NCBI GenBank assembly: GCA_963803085.1 | Contig: CAWDLE010000014.1 | Span: 143,089 to 207,088 of the forward strand | DNA: 64,000 nt | From: JACVRW01 sp963803085 | GTDB taxonomy: Bacteria; Actinomycetota; Thermoleophilia; Solirubrobacterales; Thermoleophilaceae | Direction: 5' to 3' | Shown: positions 49,689 through 56,993 of the stretch, in pieces | Numbering within the stretch: the first letter of the stretch is position 1 | How the letters are laid out: each line of letters opens with the position of its first letter | Made by a program: the position numbers and the translations under genes | Notes under the pieces: model-generated | The model's database searches: none | The model's input: only the letters and a program-made list of their open reading frames with translations | What the model was told of the DNA's origin: nothing

Positions 49689-50442
49689 GGCGCAGAGCGG
49701 CGCTGTCTTCGACGTCGACGAGGCGGAGTTCCAGCAGCGCGTGCTCGAGCGCTCGAAGGAGGTCCCGGTGGTCGTGGACTTCTGGGCCGACTGGTGCGGT
49801 CCGTGCAAGCAGCTGACCCCCGTGCTCGAGCGCGCCGCGGAGTCCCGGGCCGGCAAGGTGGAGCTGGCGAAGGTCGACGTCGAGAAGAACAAGCAGCTCC
49901 AGGCGGCCTTCCGCATCCAGGGCATCCCGGCGGTGAAGGCCTTCAAGGACGGGCAGGTGGCGGCGGAGTTCACCGGCGCCCTGCCGCCCGCCGAGGTGGA
50001 GCGCTTCTTCGACGCGCTCGTGCCCTCCGAGGCCGACGAGCTCGCACAGAGTGGCGACGAGGAGGCCCTCCGCCGGGCCCTCGAGCTCGACCCGAGCCAC
50101 CCGACCGCCCGGCGCGAGCTCGGCAAGCTGCTGCTGCAGCGCGGGGACACCGCGGAGGCGACCGAGCTGCTCGAGGAAGTGCGCGGCGATTTCGTGGCGG
50201 ACGGCCTGCTCGCACGCGCGACGCTTGGCGACGATCCGGCGCTGGGGCCAGCCTTCGACGCGTGGGACGAGGGCGACCATGGCGCGGCGCTCGAGCAGCT
50301 TCAGGACGCGTTCCAGCGCGAGAGCGATCCCGACCGCAGGGACCTGATCCGGCGCGTGATGGTGGGGCTCTTCACCGAGCTGGGTCCGGAAGACCCGCTC
50401 GCGCGCGACCACCGGCGCCGCCTCTCCGCGGCGCTGTACTGA
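49678..50442 (+). CDS. Thioredoxin-TPR protein (CnoX/YbbN-like)
   Basis: 254 residues. The N-terminal thioredoxin domain (about 1-120) has a complete active site WCGPC in VVVDFWADWCGPCKQLTP and the cis-Pro in IQGIPAVKAF. The C-terminal half is helical with TPR-like repeats (ALELDPSHPTARRELGKLLLQRGDTAEATELL). CnoX-type proteins are chaperone-linked redox holdases handing clients to GroEL; unlike E. coli CnoX both cysteines are kept here. Coupled to the cyclophilin gene (11-nt overlap), giving a folding-themed pair. Confidence 0.88.
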   Translation: MSAEAQSGAVFDVDEAEFQQRVLERSKEVPVVVDFWADWCGPCKQLTPVLERAAESRAGKVELAKVDVEKNKQLQAAFRIQGIPAVKAFKDGQVAAEFTGALPPAEVERFFDALVPSEADELAQSGDEEALRRALELDPSHPTARRELGKLLLQRGDTAEATELLEEVRGDFVADGLLARATLGDDPALGPAFDAWDEGDHGAALEQLQDAFQRESDPDRRDLIRRVMVGLFTELGPEDPLARDHRRRLSAALY

Positions 50443-50443
50443 G

Positions 50444-51052
50444 TTAGCCGCCGCTGGCGCGCGCGGCCTGGGCTCTGGCCTGTCTGCGCCTGCCCAGCAG
50501 TACCAGCACTCCGAGCACTGCCACCACCAGCAGGAAGCCGAAGAAGATCGAGCTGCCCGTGCCGATGCCGCCGAACGCGAGCCCGATCAGCTGGACGATC
50601 CCGGTTCCGATCGCCAGCAGGGCGATCACGAGGGCGATGATCAGCAGGATGCCGCGGATTCGCGCGAACACGCCCGCGCTCGCCGGCGGGAGCAGCAGGC
50701 CCATCATCCGGAGCATGAACATCTGCCGGCCCGACGGGGCCTCCTGGCCGAGCTTCTCCATGGCGTCGCGAAGCTCGTCCGGGCGGCGCTCCGCGAGCGC
50801 CAGCGACGCCTTCATCATCTGGCGCAGCGCGGGACGCTCCTGCGGGTGGCAGCCCGCCAGCGCCTCGTTGAAGTAGGCGCGCGCCGTCTTCGCGTCGTAG
50901 CGCTCCGCGGCGCGGGCGCCGAGGATCGCCTTGGCGGCCACGCGGTGCTTCGACTCGCTCTGGAGCTGCTCGTCCGTCCGCGACTCGAGCTGCGGGATGG
51001 CCGCCAGGGCCCCCACCTGCATCTGCATCTTGACCTGCTTCTGCTTCGCCAC
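50444..51052 (-). CDS. Hypothetical membrane protein with helical cytoplasmic domain
   Basis: 202 residues. The N-terminal two-thirds is helical and TPR-like (AAKAILGARAAERYDAKTARAYFNEALAGCHPQERPALRQMM); two transmembrane helices follow (about 130-155 and 165-185), then an Arg/Ala tail. GTG 51052 was chosen because it gives a Lys/Gln-rich cytosolic start; no clear promoter or ribosome-binding site. The stop is 1 nt beyond the convergent thioredoxin stop. No known family recognised. Confidence 0.65.
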   Translation of the reverse strand: MAKQKQVKMQMQVGALAAIPQLESRTDEQLQSESKHRVAAKAILGARAAERYDAKTARAYFNEALAGCHPQERPALRQMMKASLALAERRPDELRDAMEKLGQEAPSGRQMFMLRMMGLLLPPASAGVFARIRGILLIIALVIALLAIGTGIVQLIGLAFGGIGTGSSIFFGFLLVVAVLGVLVLLGRRRQARAQAARASGG

Positions 51053-51108
51053 GGATGAGAGTCTCGCAGACGGTTTGCGGGGAGCGAGCCGGGGGGTACC
51101 GGGTCGAT

Positions 51109-51351
51109 ATGACCATCGCAATCATCGTCGCTGTCTGCATCATCCTGCTGATACTGGGCTTCCTCGTACCGCGCCTGTCGAGCAGGCCGCAACGCGGGGT
51201 GGATCGCACCCTGGGAGTCGGCCAGCGTGCCGGGGGCAAGGCGCCAGGGCCGATCGGCCGCCTCTTCTCCAAGTCGTTCGGGTCCTCGCGGAAGGCCACG
51301 AACAAGAGCGCGTCGACGGGCCGCCGGGCCCGGGGCAAGCTGCCGCTCTAG
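51109..51351 (+). CDS. Small single-pass membrane protein
   Basis: 80 residues: MTIAIIVAVCIILLILGFLV membrane helix at the N-terminus followed by a strongly basic, Gly/Ser/Arg-rich tail. ATG 51109 was chosen because the helix starts there; the frame is open to 51055. Similar short proteins recur in actinobacteria without assigned function. The stop shares CTAG 51348-51351 with the convergent DUF167 gene. Confidence 0.6.
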   Translation: MTIAIIVAVCIILLILGFLVPRLSSRPQRGVDRTLGVGQRAGGKAPGPIGRLFSKSFGSSRKATNKSASTGRRARGKLPL

Positions 51352-51608
51352 GCGCTCAGGGCGCGCCGCAGCTCGTCGTCGTCGATCCCGTCGACCTCGA
51401 CGAGCTTGTCGCGCGACGACTCGCCTCGGATCACGGCGACGCGGCCAACGGGGACGCCGAGCCGCTTCGCAACCAGGCGACGGACGGCTTCGTTTGCCTT
51501 TCCATCGACGGGCGGAGCGGTCACGCGCACAAGTAGCGCGCCCGCTCGCTCTCCCGCGATCTCGTTCCTGCGCGAGCGCGGCTGAACCCGAAGTGCCAGC
51601 CGGCCCAC
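51348..51608 (-). CDS. DUF167 (YggU) family protein
   Basis: 86 residues with the full family pattern: LRVQPRSRRNEIAG, VTAPPVDGKANEAVRRLVAKRLGV and VRGESSRDK-like VIRGESSRDKLVEVDG. Biochemical role unknown. The GTG start lies 88 nt inside the 3' end of the DivIVA-domain gene, an unusually long same-strand overlap. The N-terminal strand of the fold begins within those residues, so a later start is unlikely. Confidence 0.85.
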   Translation of the reverse strand: MGRLALRVQPRSRRNEIAGERAGALLVRVTAPPVDGKANEAVRRLVAKRLGVPVGRVAVIRGESSRDKLVEVDGIDDDELRRALSA

Positions 51609-52255
51609 CGGCTCAGCGGGTGTCGGGGGCGATCGTCCTCGTCGGTGTCGTCGGCGCCGCCGGGGATGACGTCGAGGTCGACCTCGCTGGTGGGCGGAGG
51701 CTCCTCCTCGGTGTCAGGCTCAATCGCCACTCCGGCCTCGGACTCGGGCTCGGGCTCGGGCTCGCTGATCATCGCCGGCTGGGTCACGCGCTCGCTGGCG
51801 TCCTCGGCCGTGGCGAGCACCTCGTCCGCGAGCTGGCGGATGTCCTGGATCAGTCGCTGGCGCTCCTCCCACAGGATGCGCGTGTCCACGATGAGCTGCT
51901 CCGAGTACTCGTCGGCCTGCTGGCGCAGCATGTCCGCCTCGCGCTCGGCACGCTGGATGCGACCCTCCGCTTGCGCACGCGAGCGCGCGGCGATCTCGTC
52001 GGCCGTCTCGTGGGCGCGCTGAAGAATGCCGGCGGTCTCCTCGCCGATCTCGTCCAGAGCGCGCTGCACGACCGTTTCGCGCGTCTGCCGTCCCTCGAGC
52101 TCCGAGACAACCTCGAGCACCTCCTGCACGAAGGCGTCAACGGCGCCACGGTCATACCCGCGCACGGCGAGCGGGAAATCGCGATTGGCGATCCGCTCGG
52201 TGGCGCTGCGGCGGAAGCGGCTGGTTTCGAACTCAGTGGTATCGGAGTCGGCCAT
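51521..52255 (-). CDS. DivIVA-domain coiled-coil protein
   Basis: 244 residues: a DivIVA/GpsB-like membrane-targeting motif (ANRDFPLAVRGYDRGAVDAFVQEVLEVVSELE, about 22-55), a long coiled coil (about 60-160), then a Glu/Pro-rich acidic tail and a basic Trp-containing end. Such proteins scaffold septal or polar growth. ATG 52255 was chosen because TACTCT lies 6 nt upstream and MADSDTTEFE precedes the domain. The 88-nt overlap with DUF167 makes the last ~28 residues uncertain. A second DivIVA-domain protein is encoded at 56994. Confidence 0.85.
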   Translation of the reverse strand: MADSDTTEFETSRFRRSATERIANRDFPLAVRGYDRGAVDAFVQEVLEVVSELEGRQTRETVVQRALDEIGEETAGILQRAHETADEIAARSRAQAEGRIQRAEREADMLRQQADEYSEQLIVDTRILWEERQRLIQDIRQLADEVLATAEDASERVTQPAMISEPEPEPESEAGVAIEPDTEEEPPPTSEVDLDVIPGGADDTDEDDRPRHPLSRWAGWHFGFSRARAGTRSRESERARYLCA

Positions 52256-52261
52256 GTGAGC

Positions 52262-52267
52262 AGAGTA
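52262..52267 (-). promoter_or_regulatory. Leaderless-type -10 hexamer for the DivIVA-domain gene
   Basis: TACTCT on the minus strand, 6 nt before ATG 52255. Confidence 0.5.
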
Positions 52268-52400
52268 TCCCCGCCGGGGGCGGGTCCTACCCGCATACTC
52301 CCGATCAAGCCGCTGCCGCGACATCAATGCTCGATAAGATGCGTTCCGGAAACCTGCGTCCGAAAGTTGCGCCTAAGAGGCTGGACGCCCACTCTCTCCA

Positions 52401-52427
52401 GGTTTTGCATACATATCGTGCAAAACC
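52401..52427 (-). terminator. Hairpin copy downstream of the osmC fragment
   Basis: Perfect 9-bp arms GGTTTTGCA and TGCAAAACC around a 9-nt loop, extended by CACTCTC/GAGAGTG outside. Duplicate of the hairpin at 52565-52588. Confidence 0.55.
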
Positions 52428-52504
52428 AAGCGAGAGTGGCCGCTAGCCCGTCAGCTGCGCGTCCAGCTCGATCGACTCCACGGCCGCGCGTGCCTGCGAT
52501 ACCG
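52402..52504 (-). pseudogene. Duplicated 3' fragment of osmC
   Basis: About 100 nt align to 52565-52667 at a constant offset of 163, covering the last ~20 codons of osmC, the stop codon and the following hairpin, with roughly ten differences. No upstream osmC coding sequence accompanies it, so it is a remnant of a partial tandem duplication. Confidence 0.8.
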
Positions 52505-52564
52505 ACCCCATCCAGGTTTCCCGCGTATATCGCGGTTAAGTCAGAGATAGTCAGCTGCGGCCGC

Positions 52565-52588
52565 GTTTTGCAGACATATCGTGCAAAC
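52565..52588 (-). terminator. Hairpin after osmC
   Basis: TTTGCA and TGCAAA arms (plus flanking T/G pairs) around a 9-nt loop, starting about 20 nt after the osmC stop. Likely transcription end of osmC, though only short T/A tracts follow. Confidence 0.5.
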
Positions 52589-52605
52589 CGAGAGAGAGAT
52601 GGCCG

Positions 52606-53037
52606 CTAGCCGGTCAGCTGCGCGTCCAGCTCGATCGACTCTACGGCCGCCAGTGCCTGCGATACCGGGCAGCCTTCCTTCGCCGCCTTGGCGTGCTCCT
52701 GGAAGTGGTCGTTGTCGATTCCGGGCACCGATGCGCGGGTGATCAGCTCGATTCGCTTGATCGCGAAGCCGCCGTCGACCTTGTCTATATGTACGCGGGC
52801 CTCGGTCTCGACGCTCTCGACCTCGTGGCCGTGCCCTCCGAGCTCGCCCGAGAGGGCCATTGAGAAGCAGCCGGCGTGCGCCGCGGCGATCAGCTCCTCC
52901 GGGTTCGTGCCGTCGCCCTCTTCGAAGCGGGACTGGAACGAGTACGGCCCTTCGTAGGCGCCACTCGCCATGCGCATGATGCCTTCGCCACCGGTGAGCG
53001 AGCCGTTCCAGCGGGCGTTTGCAGTTCGTGTAGGCAT
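52606..53037 (-). CDS. osmC: OsmC/Ohr family peroxiredoxin-like protein
   Basis: 143 residues with both redox cysteines: Cys in AAAHAGCFSMALS (about residue 57) and Cys in AAKEGCPVSQALAA (about residue 123). The N-terminal ARWNGSLTGGEGIMRMASGAYEGPYSF is the OsmC subtype pattern. Reduces organic hydroperoxides. ATG 53037 is preceded on the minus strand by GGGAGAGG about 5-6 nt upstream. Its 3' end and terminator are duplicated at 52402-52504. Confidence 0.93.
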   Translation of the reverse strand: MPTRTANARWNGSLTGGEGIMRMASGAYEGPYSFQSRFEEGDGTNPEELIAAAHAGCFSMALSGELGGHGHEVESVETEARVHIDKVDGGFAIKRIELITRASVPGIDNDHFQEHAKAAKEGCPVSQALAAVESIELDAQLTG

Positions 53038-53143
53038 GTCCGAACCTCTCCCTTTGCGTTCGCTTAACGGGAAGCATCCCCGATGTTGGCGAGAATGCGT
53101 CCTCGGTGCCCACGCAGAACAACAGCCGGAGCGCTACGAGCCC

Positions 53144-53773
53144 ATGCCTGGGTTCCTCGACCTGCCGGGCTGGCTGTGGCGCAAGATGCCGCCGGTCGCC
53201 AAGGTCGCACTGGTGCTGGCGTTCGTGGGCCTGATTGCCGTGGCTCTGATCATCGGCCCGGGCATCCGCGAGTCGAATAGTGAGCGCGCGAAGGCCGAGC
53301 AGCAGGAGCGCCTCCGTGCCCGCAACGCCCGCGAGGCGCGAATACGGCGCGAGCAGCGGCCGCGCGTCGAGAACGGCCCCGCGGCCACCTCCGGCGTGCC
53401 GGCGCGGCGGAAACTCGTCGACGCCGCCAGCGCGTCGGTCCTCGCGGACGCTCGTCGCCGCGTCGAGGCCGGCACGATGGACGGGCCGATCGAGGGCGTG
53501 GACTGCGAGCCGTTCCCGCGCAACGTCGCGGGGATCGGCGCCGAGGACAGCACGGACGAGCGCTACGGCCGGTACTCATGCCTCGCGGTCACCGCCAGGT
53601 TCGAGCAGTCCGAGAGCACCACCGGCGGCCTGCTCGGCCACGCCTACCGCGCGCGGATCGACTTCGACACTGGGCGCTATGCGTTCTGCAGGATCGCCGG
53701 CCGGCCCGCCGAGGGCCAGCTGAAGCGCCGTCTTGGCCCAACCGTCCCGGCCGTGTGCGGCGGCGGGCCTTGA
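53144..53773 (+). CDS. Membrane-anchored hypothetical protein
   Basis: 209 residues: a short N-terminal segment (MPGFLDLPGWLWRKMPPVAK), one transmembrane helix (about 20-42), a highly charged helical linker (about 45-85), then an extracytoplasmic domain with cysteines (GVDCEPFPRN, RYSCLAVTAR, YAFCRIAG, VPAVCGGG) that could form two disulfides. ATG 53144 was chosen because it directly precedes the membrane segment; the frame is open to 52970. The TGA overlaps the pdxH TTG start (TTGA), so translation is coupled. No known family recognised. Confidence 0.65.
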   Translation: MPGFLDLPGWLWRKMPPVAKVALVLAFVGLIAVALIIGPGIRESNSERAKAEQQERLRARNAREARIRREQRPRVENGPAATSGVPARRKLVDAASASVLADARRRVEAGTMDGPIEGVDCEPFPRNVAGIGAEDSTDERYGRYSCLAVTARFEQSESTTGGLLGHAYRARIDFDTGRYAFCRIAGRPAEGQLKRRLGPTVPAVCGGGP

Positions 53774-54351
53774 GAGAGGACCCGCTCGCCCTGTTCGGGC
53801 GCTGGTTCGAGGATGCACGCGAGCAGGGCGCCTTCGAGCCGCACGCGGTGGCGCTCGCCACGGCCACGCCCGACGGCGTCCCCTCGGCGCGCATGGTCCT
53901 GATGAAGAGCTTCGACGAGCGCGGGTTCACCTTCTTCACCAACTACGCCAGCCGCAAGGGCGGCGAGCTCGAGGCCAACCCCCAGGCCGCGCTGCTGTTC
54001 CACTGGCCCGAGCTCGGGCGCCAGGTCCGGATCGAGGGACCGGTGTCGCGCGTGGAGCGCGCCGAGACGGAGGCATACGCGCGCAGCCGCGAGCGGGACA
54101 GCCAGCTGAGCGCGCTCGCGTCGCCCCAGAGCCGCCCGGTCCCGGATCGCGCATGGCTCGAGCGGCGCGTGGAGGCCCTCGACAGGGAGCACGCCGGGGC
54201 CGAGCTGCCCGTGTCGGACGAGTGGGGCGGCTACCGCCTGGAGCCGCGCGCCTGGGAGTTCTGGGAGCACCGCCCCAACCGCCTTCACGACCGCCTTCGC
54301 TACGAGCAGAGCGACGGCGGCGCTTGGCGAGTGGAGCGGCTCGGGCCCTAG
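53770..54351 (+). CDS. pdxH: Pyridoxamine 5'-phosphate oxidase
   Basis: 193-residue FMN enzyme making pyridoxal 5'-phosphate: DPLALFGRWFEDAREQGAFEPHAVALATATPDG, PSARMVLMKSFDERGFTFFTNYASRKGGEL, the middle QVRIEGPVSRV and the C-terminal LEPRAWEFWEHRPNRLHDRLRY. The TTG start overlaps the preceding stop (TTGA) and gives a normal N-terminus; the open frame upstream lacks homology. Confidence 0.95.
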   Translation: MREDPLALFGRWFEDAREQGAFEPHAVALATATPDGVPSARMVLMKSFDERGFTFFTNYASRKGGELEANPQAALLFHWPELGRQVRIEGPVSRVERAETEAYARSRERDSQLSALASPQSRPVPDRAWLERRVEALDREHAGAELPVSDEWGGYRLEPRAWEFWEHRPNRLHDRLRYEQSDGGAWRVERLGP

Positions 54352-54386
54352 CCCAATGCCTCGACGCTGGTCTCGAAGCCCTTCAT

Positions 54387-54424
54387 CCGTAACTTCGCGG
54401 TTACGGTAACAGCAGCGTTACGAT
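54387..54424 (+). promoter_or_regulatory. Operator/promoter region of the second ArsR gene
   Basis: Nested dyads CCGTAAC-N6-GTTACGG (54387-54406) and GTTAC-G-GTAAC (54400-54410) lie just upstream of TACGAT (54419-54424), which is 6 nt before ATG 54431. Likely autoregulatory site plus leaderless promoter. Confidence 0.55.
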
Positions 54425-54430
54425 AGGGCA

Positions 54431-54706
54431 ATGGCCGTGGACCCGTTCGACGCGCTTGGTGACCCCAACCGCCGGGCGATCCTGGCCCTGCTCGGTACCC
54501 ACGACCGCTCCGTGCAGCAGCTCGCCGACGCGCTTCCGATCAGCCGCCCCGCCGTCTCTCGACATTTGCGTGTGCTGAAACAGGCCGGCTTCGTGACGGA
54601 CCGCCCAGAGGGAAGACGCCGGCTCTACCGGCTCCAGGACCACGGCGTGGACGCGGTGCGCACGTACATCGAGGCGGTCTGGGGAGAGGCGGCGGCGCGC
54701 TTCTAG
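54431..54706 (+). CDS. ArsR/SdpR-family transcriptional regulator
   Basis: 91 residues: FDALGDPNRRAILALLGTHDRSVQQLADALPISRPAVSRHLRVLKQAGFVTDRPEGRRRLYRLQ. No metal-site cysteines. Unlike the first ArsR gene it is not followed by an SRPBCC gene on the same strand; the nearest one is at 54833 on the other strand, just past a palindromic repeat. Confidence 0.92.
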   Translation: MAVDPFDALGDPNRRAILALLGTHDRSVQQLADALPISRPAVSRHLRVLKQAGFVTDRPEGRRRLYRLQDHGVDAVRTYIEAVWGEAAARF

Positions 54707-54723
54707 CTAGCCGCGGACACTAG

Positions 54724-54775
54724 GCGTGAAACGAACCGTGAAACGGGGTCTGACCCCGTTTCACGCGTTTCACGG
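54724..54775 (+). repeat. REP-like palindrome with GTGAAACG repeats
   Basis: A perfect 13-bp inverted repeat, GTGAAACGGGGTC and GACCCCGTTTCAC, around a single T (54738-54764), flanked by further GTGAAACG (54725-54732) and CGTTTCAC (54766-54773). It shares the GGGGTCTGACCCC core with the repeats at 11918 and 22091. It lies between convergent genes. Confidence 0.88.
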
Positions 54776-54832
54776 CGCCGCTGATGGAGGCGCTCGTGCT
54801 GGCCGGACTGCTCGGTCGAGCATGCGTTCGAC

Positions 54833-55267
54833 CTAGAGCACCGCCTCCAGCTCGACCAGCGTCTTCAGCCGCTCCAGCTGCCGCGCGATCCCCTTTCGGA
54901 TGCTGCGACGCACGATTGGCGCCGCGACGGCGAACACGAACCGGGCCAGTGCGTCCTCCGGGCCCGTGACGACCGTCTGGCGCACGCGCGTGCCGCCGAC
55001 ATCCGGAGAGAGCTCGAGCGTGCCCTCGAACCGAAACGGGCCGGACACCGACCGCACCACCTGCCGCCGCGGCGGCGTGCGCTCGGCGATCTCGTACACC
55101 GCGGTGCCGGAGTGCGGCCCGTATGCGTAACGGCTCGTGAACCGGTCGCCGTCGGGCGACACGTCGGTCACCGCCTCCTGCCATTCGCGCCAGTGGCGGG
55201 GGTCGGAGGCCCATTGCCACACCGCAGCCTGGGGCCGGTCGACCACGATCTCCGCGCTCGCCCTCAC
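54833..55267 (-). CDS. SRPBCC (polyketide cyclase/dehydrase-like) protein
   Basis: 144 residues: ASAEIVVDRPQAAVWQWASDPRHWREWQEAVTDV, a cavity-forming middle and a C-terminal amphipathic helix PIVRRSIRKGIARQLERLKTLVE. Binds a hydrophobic ligand; identity unknown. The GTG start overlaps the lipocalin-like gene stop (GTGA), so the two form an operon. Confidence 0.82.
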   Translation of the reverse strand: MRASAEIVVDRPQAAVWQWASDPRHWREWQEAVTDVSPDGDRFTSRYAYGPHSGTAVYEIAERTPPRRQVVRSVSGPFRFEGTLELSPDVGGTRVRQTVVTGPEDALARFVFAVAAPIVRRSIRKGIARQLERLKTLVELEAVL

Positions 55268-56217
55268 CCGTCCGCGAACGGTTGGATCGGGATGCCATGG
55301 TCGTGCTCGCGCATGCCGAGCTCGTATGCGGCACCGCCGGGCACCACGAGCTCCGACGCGGCCCCCCCACCACGACTCACGCTCAGCCGCATGTCGGCGA
55401 TCGAGCAGTTCACGGTGTGGTGCTCGGACCCGTCCGGATCCGCGTACACCCAGCCCACGAAACGCTCCGGCGGCGCCGAGACGCTGCCGCGCACCTGCAC
55501 GCCGCTCCCCGAGAGCACGAACGTGCAGTGCCCAGGCGCCTCGGTGACCTTCGCCCGGCGGAGCGCATAGCGATCCCCCGCGATGCTGAGGGCGCCGTTG
55601 CCCACCCACGGAGTGGTGACCGGCCCCAGCTTCACGCGCCCGATCGCCGCGTCGAGCCAATCGCCGTCGGGGGTGATGCCGTGCAGCCAGATCCAGCGCT
55701 CGGCATGCTGCGCGCCCCAGTTGTGGCCCGCCATCCCACGCCAGCCGTCCACCGGGATCTCCCGGCCCTTCACAGAGAGACGGCCGGAGAAGCGCGCGGC
55801 CGGCGCTGGCGACAGCAGCTTGGTGCGCGGCAGCCGCGCCCGGTACATCCATGCACGCGGCAGGTGGAAAAGTGGCTCCTCGGCGCTCTCGAGCGTCAGC
55901 TCCCAGGCGAACTCGTCGCCGATCCGGCCGCTCGCCCCGTCCGCGCCCACGCGGGCCTCCCCCACTCTCAGCCAGTCGCCGCCCCCGCTCTCAGGGCCGG
56001 GCACGGTGAGCTTCGCGGCGCTCGGCCCGCTCGGCTCGAAGAGCGTGAACCAGAGCGAGCCCTTGGGCGCCTCGCCGGCCCGCTTGTGCACCGTGTAGCG
56101 AATCCAGGCGCCGAGCGGCTCCGAGGGGTGGCAGAGCTTCAGGTAGAAGCTCTCGTAGTGGCCCGCCCTGGTCGGCACAGCCGGAAAGCGAGCCTCTGTG
56201 GGGTCGACTGGGGCCAC
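55264..56217 (-). CDS. Lipocalin-like (CrtC/tocopherol-cyclase-like) protein
   Basis: 317 residues with a pattern like hydroxyneurosporene synthase/CrtC-related lipocalin folds: GHYESFYLKLCHPSEPLGAWIRYT, LFHLPRAWMYRARLPRTKLLSPAPAARFSGRL, DGWRGMAGHNWGAQHAERWIWLHG and VGWVYADPDGSEHHTVNCS. No catalytic assignment possible. GTG 56217 was preferred because TACGCT lies 9 nt upstream; ATG 56244 would add 9 residues and overlap the divergent SDR start codon. Coupled to the SRPBCC gene downstream, suggesting a shared hydrophobic substrate. Confidence 0.7.
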   Translation of the reverse strand: MAPVDPTEARFPAVPTRAGHYESFYLKLCHPSEPLGAWIRYTVHKRAGEAPKGSLWFTLFEPSGPSAAKLTVPGPESGGGDWLRVGEARVGADGASGRIGDEFAWELTLESAEEPLFHLPRAWMYRARLPRTKLLSPAPAARFSGRLSVKGREIPVDGWRGMAGHNWGAQHAERWIWLHGITPDGDWLDAAIGRVKLGPVTTPWVGNGALSIAGDRYALRRAKVTEAPGHCTFVLSGSGVQVRGSVSAPPERFVGWVYADPDGSEHHTVNCSIADMRLSVSRGGGAASELVVPGGAAYELGMREHDHGIPIQPFADG

Positions 56218-56226
56218 GCGCGCAGC

Positions 56227-56236
56227 AGCGTAACCT
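56227..56236. promoter_or_regulatory. Overlapping divergent -10 hexamers
   Basis: Plus-strand TAACCT (56231-56236, 6 nt before ATG 56243) and minus-strand TACGCT (56232-56227, 9 nt before GTG 56217) share two bases. Confidence 0.45.
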
Positions 56237-56242
56237 GCGCCC

Positions 56243-56935
56243 ATGGCAGACGATCCAGTCCTGGTGATAACCGGCGCCAGTACCGGCATCGGCGCCGCCA
56301 CCGCGCACCGCGCCGTGGAGTTCGGCCATCGCGTCGTGCTCGCCGCTCGCTCGGAGGACAAGCTCCAGGCGCTCGCGGAGGAACTCGGCGGCGACGAGAA
56401 GGCGATAGCGGTCCGCTGCGACGTGTCCAGCTGGGACGACCAGCAGGCGCTCGTCCAGGCGGCACTCGACCGCTTCGGCCGGATGGACTCCTACTTCGCG
56501 AACGCCGGCTTCGGCGCCGCGCGCGGCTTCCTCGAGGAGTCCGTGGAGCACTGGAAGTCGATGATCGACACGAACGTGCTCGGCGTGGCGCTCTCGATCC
56601 GCGCCTCGCTCGGCCATTTCAGGGAGCAGAACAGCGGGCACCTCATCATCACCAGCTCCGTCGCCGGCCGGCGCACGCTCCCCGGCTCGCTCTACTCGGC
56701 CACGAAGCACGCGGTGACTGCGATGGGCGAGGCCCTGCGCGCGGAGATCGCGGACACCGACATCAAGATGACCCTCATCGAGCCCGGCATGGTCGACACG
56801 CCTTTCTTCGACAACCGCCCGAGCGGAGCGCTTGAGCCCGATGACATCGCCCGGGCCGTGATGTTCGCGCTCACGCAGCCGCCGCACGTGGACGTGAACG
56901 AGATCCTGATCCGACCCATCCACCAGCCGTCGTAG
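56243..56935 (+). CDS. Short-chain dehydrogenase/reductase
   Basis: 230 residues of the classical SDR fold: cofactor loop TGASTGIGAATA, DVSSWDD, FANAGFG (NAG motif), the catalytic Ser in ITSSVAGRR, YSATKHAV (YxxxK) and EPGMVDTPFF. Substrate unknown. The Gly/Arg pattern at strand 2 (LAARSEDKL) favours NADP(H). Divergent from the lipocalin-like gene. Confidence 0.92.
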   Translation: MADDPVLVITGASTGIGAATAHRAVEFGHRVVLAARSEDKLQALAEELGGDEKAIAVRCDVSSWDDQQALVQAALDRFGRMDSYFANAGFGAARGFLEESVEHWKSMIDTNVLGVALSIRASLGHFREQNSGHLIITSSVAGRRTLPGSLYSATKHAVTAMGEALRAEIADTDIKMTLIEPGMVDTPFFDNRPSGALEPDDIARAVMFALTQPPHVDVNEILIRPIHQPS

Positions 56936-56993
56936 GTATAGGCTCCCTCCTGCGGACGCGGCGCCGAAGCGGGTAGGGAGGGACGGACGAGCA

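Larger units (their letters stand above)
52256..52605. other. 350-nt intergenic region with osmC-derived duplicate
   Basis: Apart from the DivIVA promoter at its left end, it holds a duplicated fragment of the osmC 3' end with its hairpin (52402-52504), a small CCGCG-TATAT-CGCGG hairpin at 52521-52535, and the osmC hairpin itself (52565-52588). No additional gene is apparent. Confidence 0.65.
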
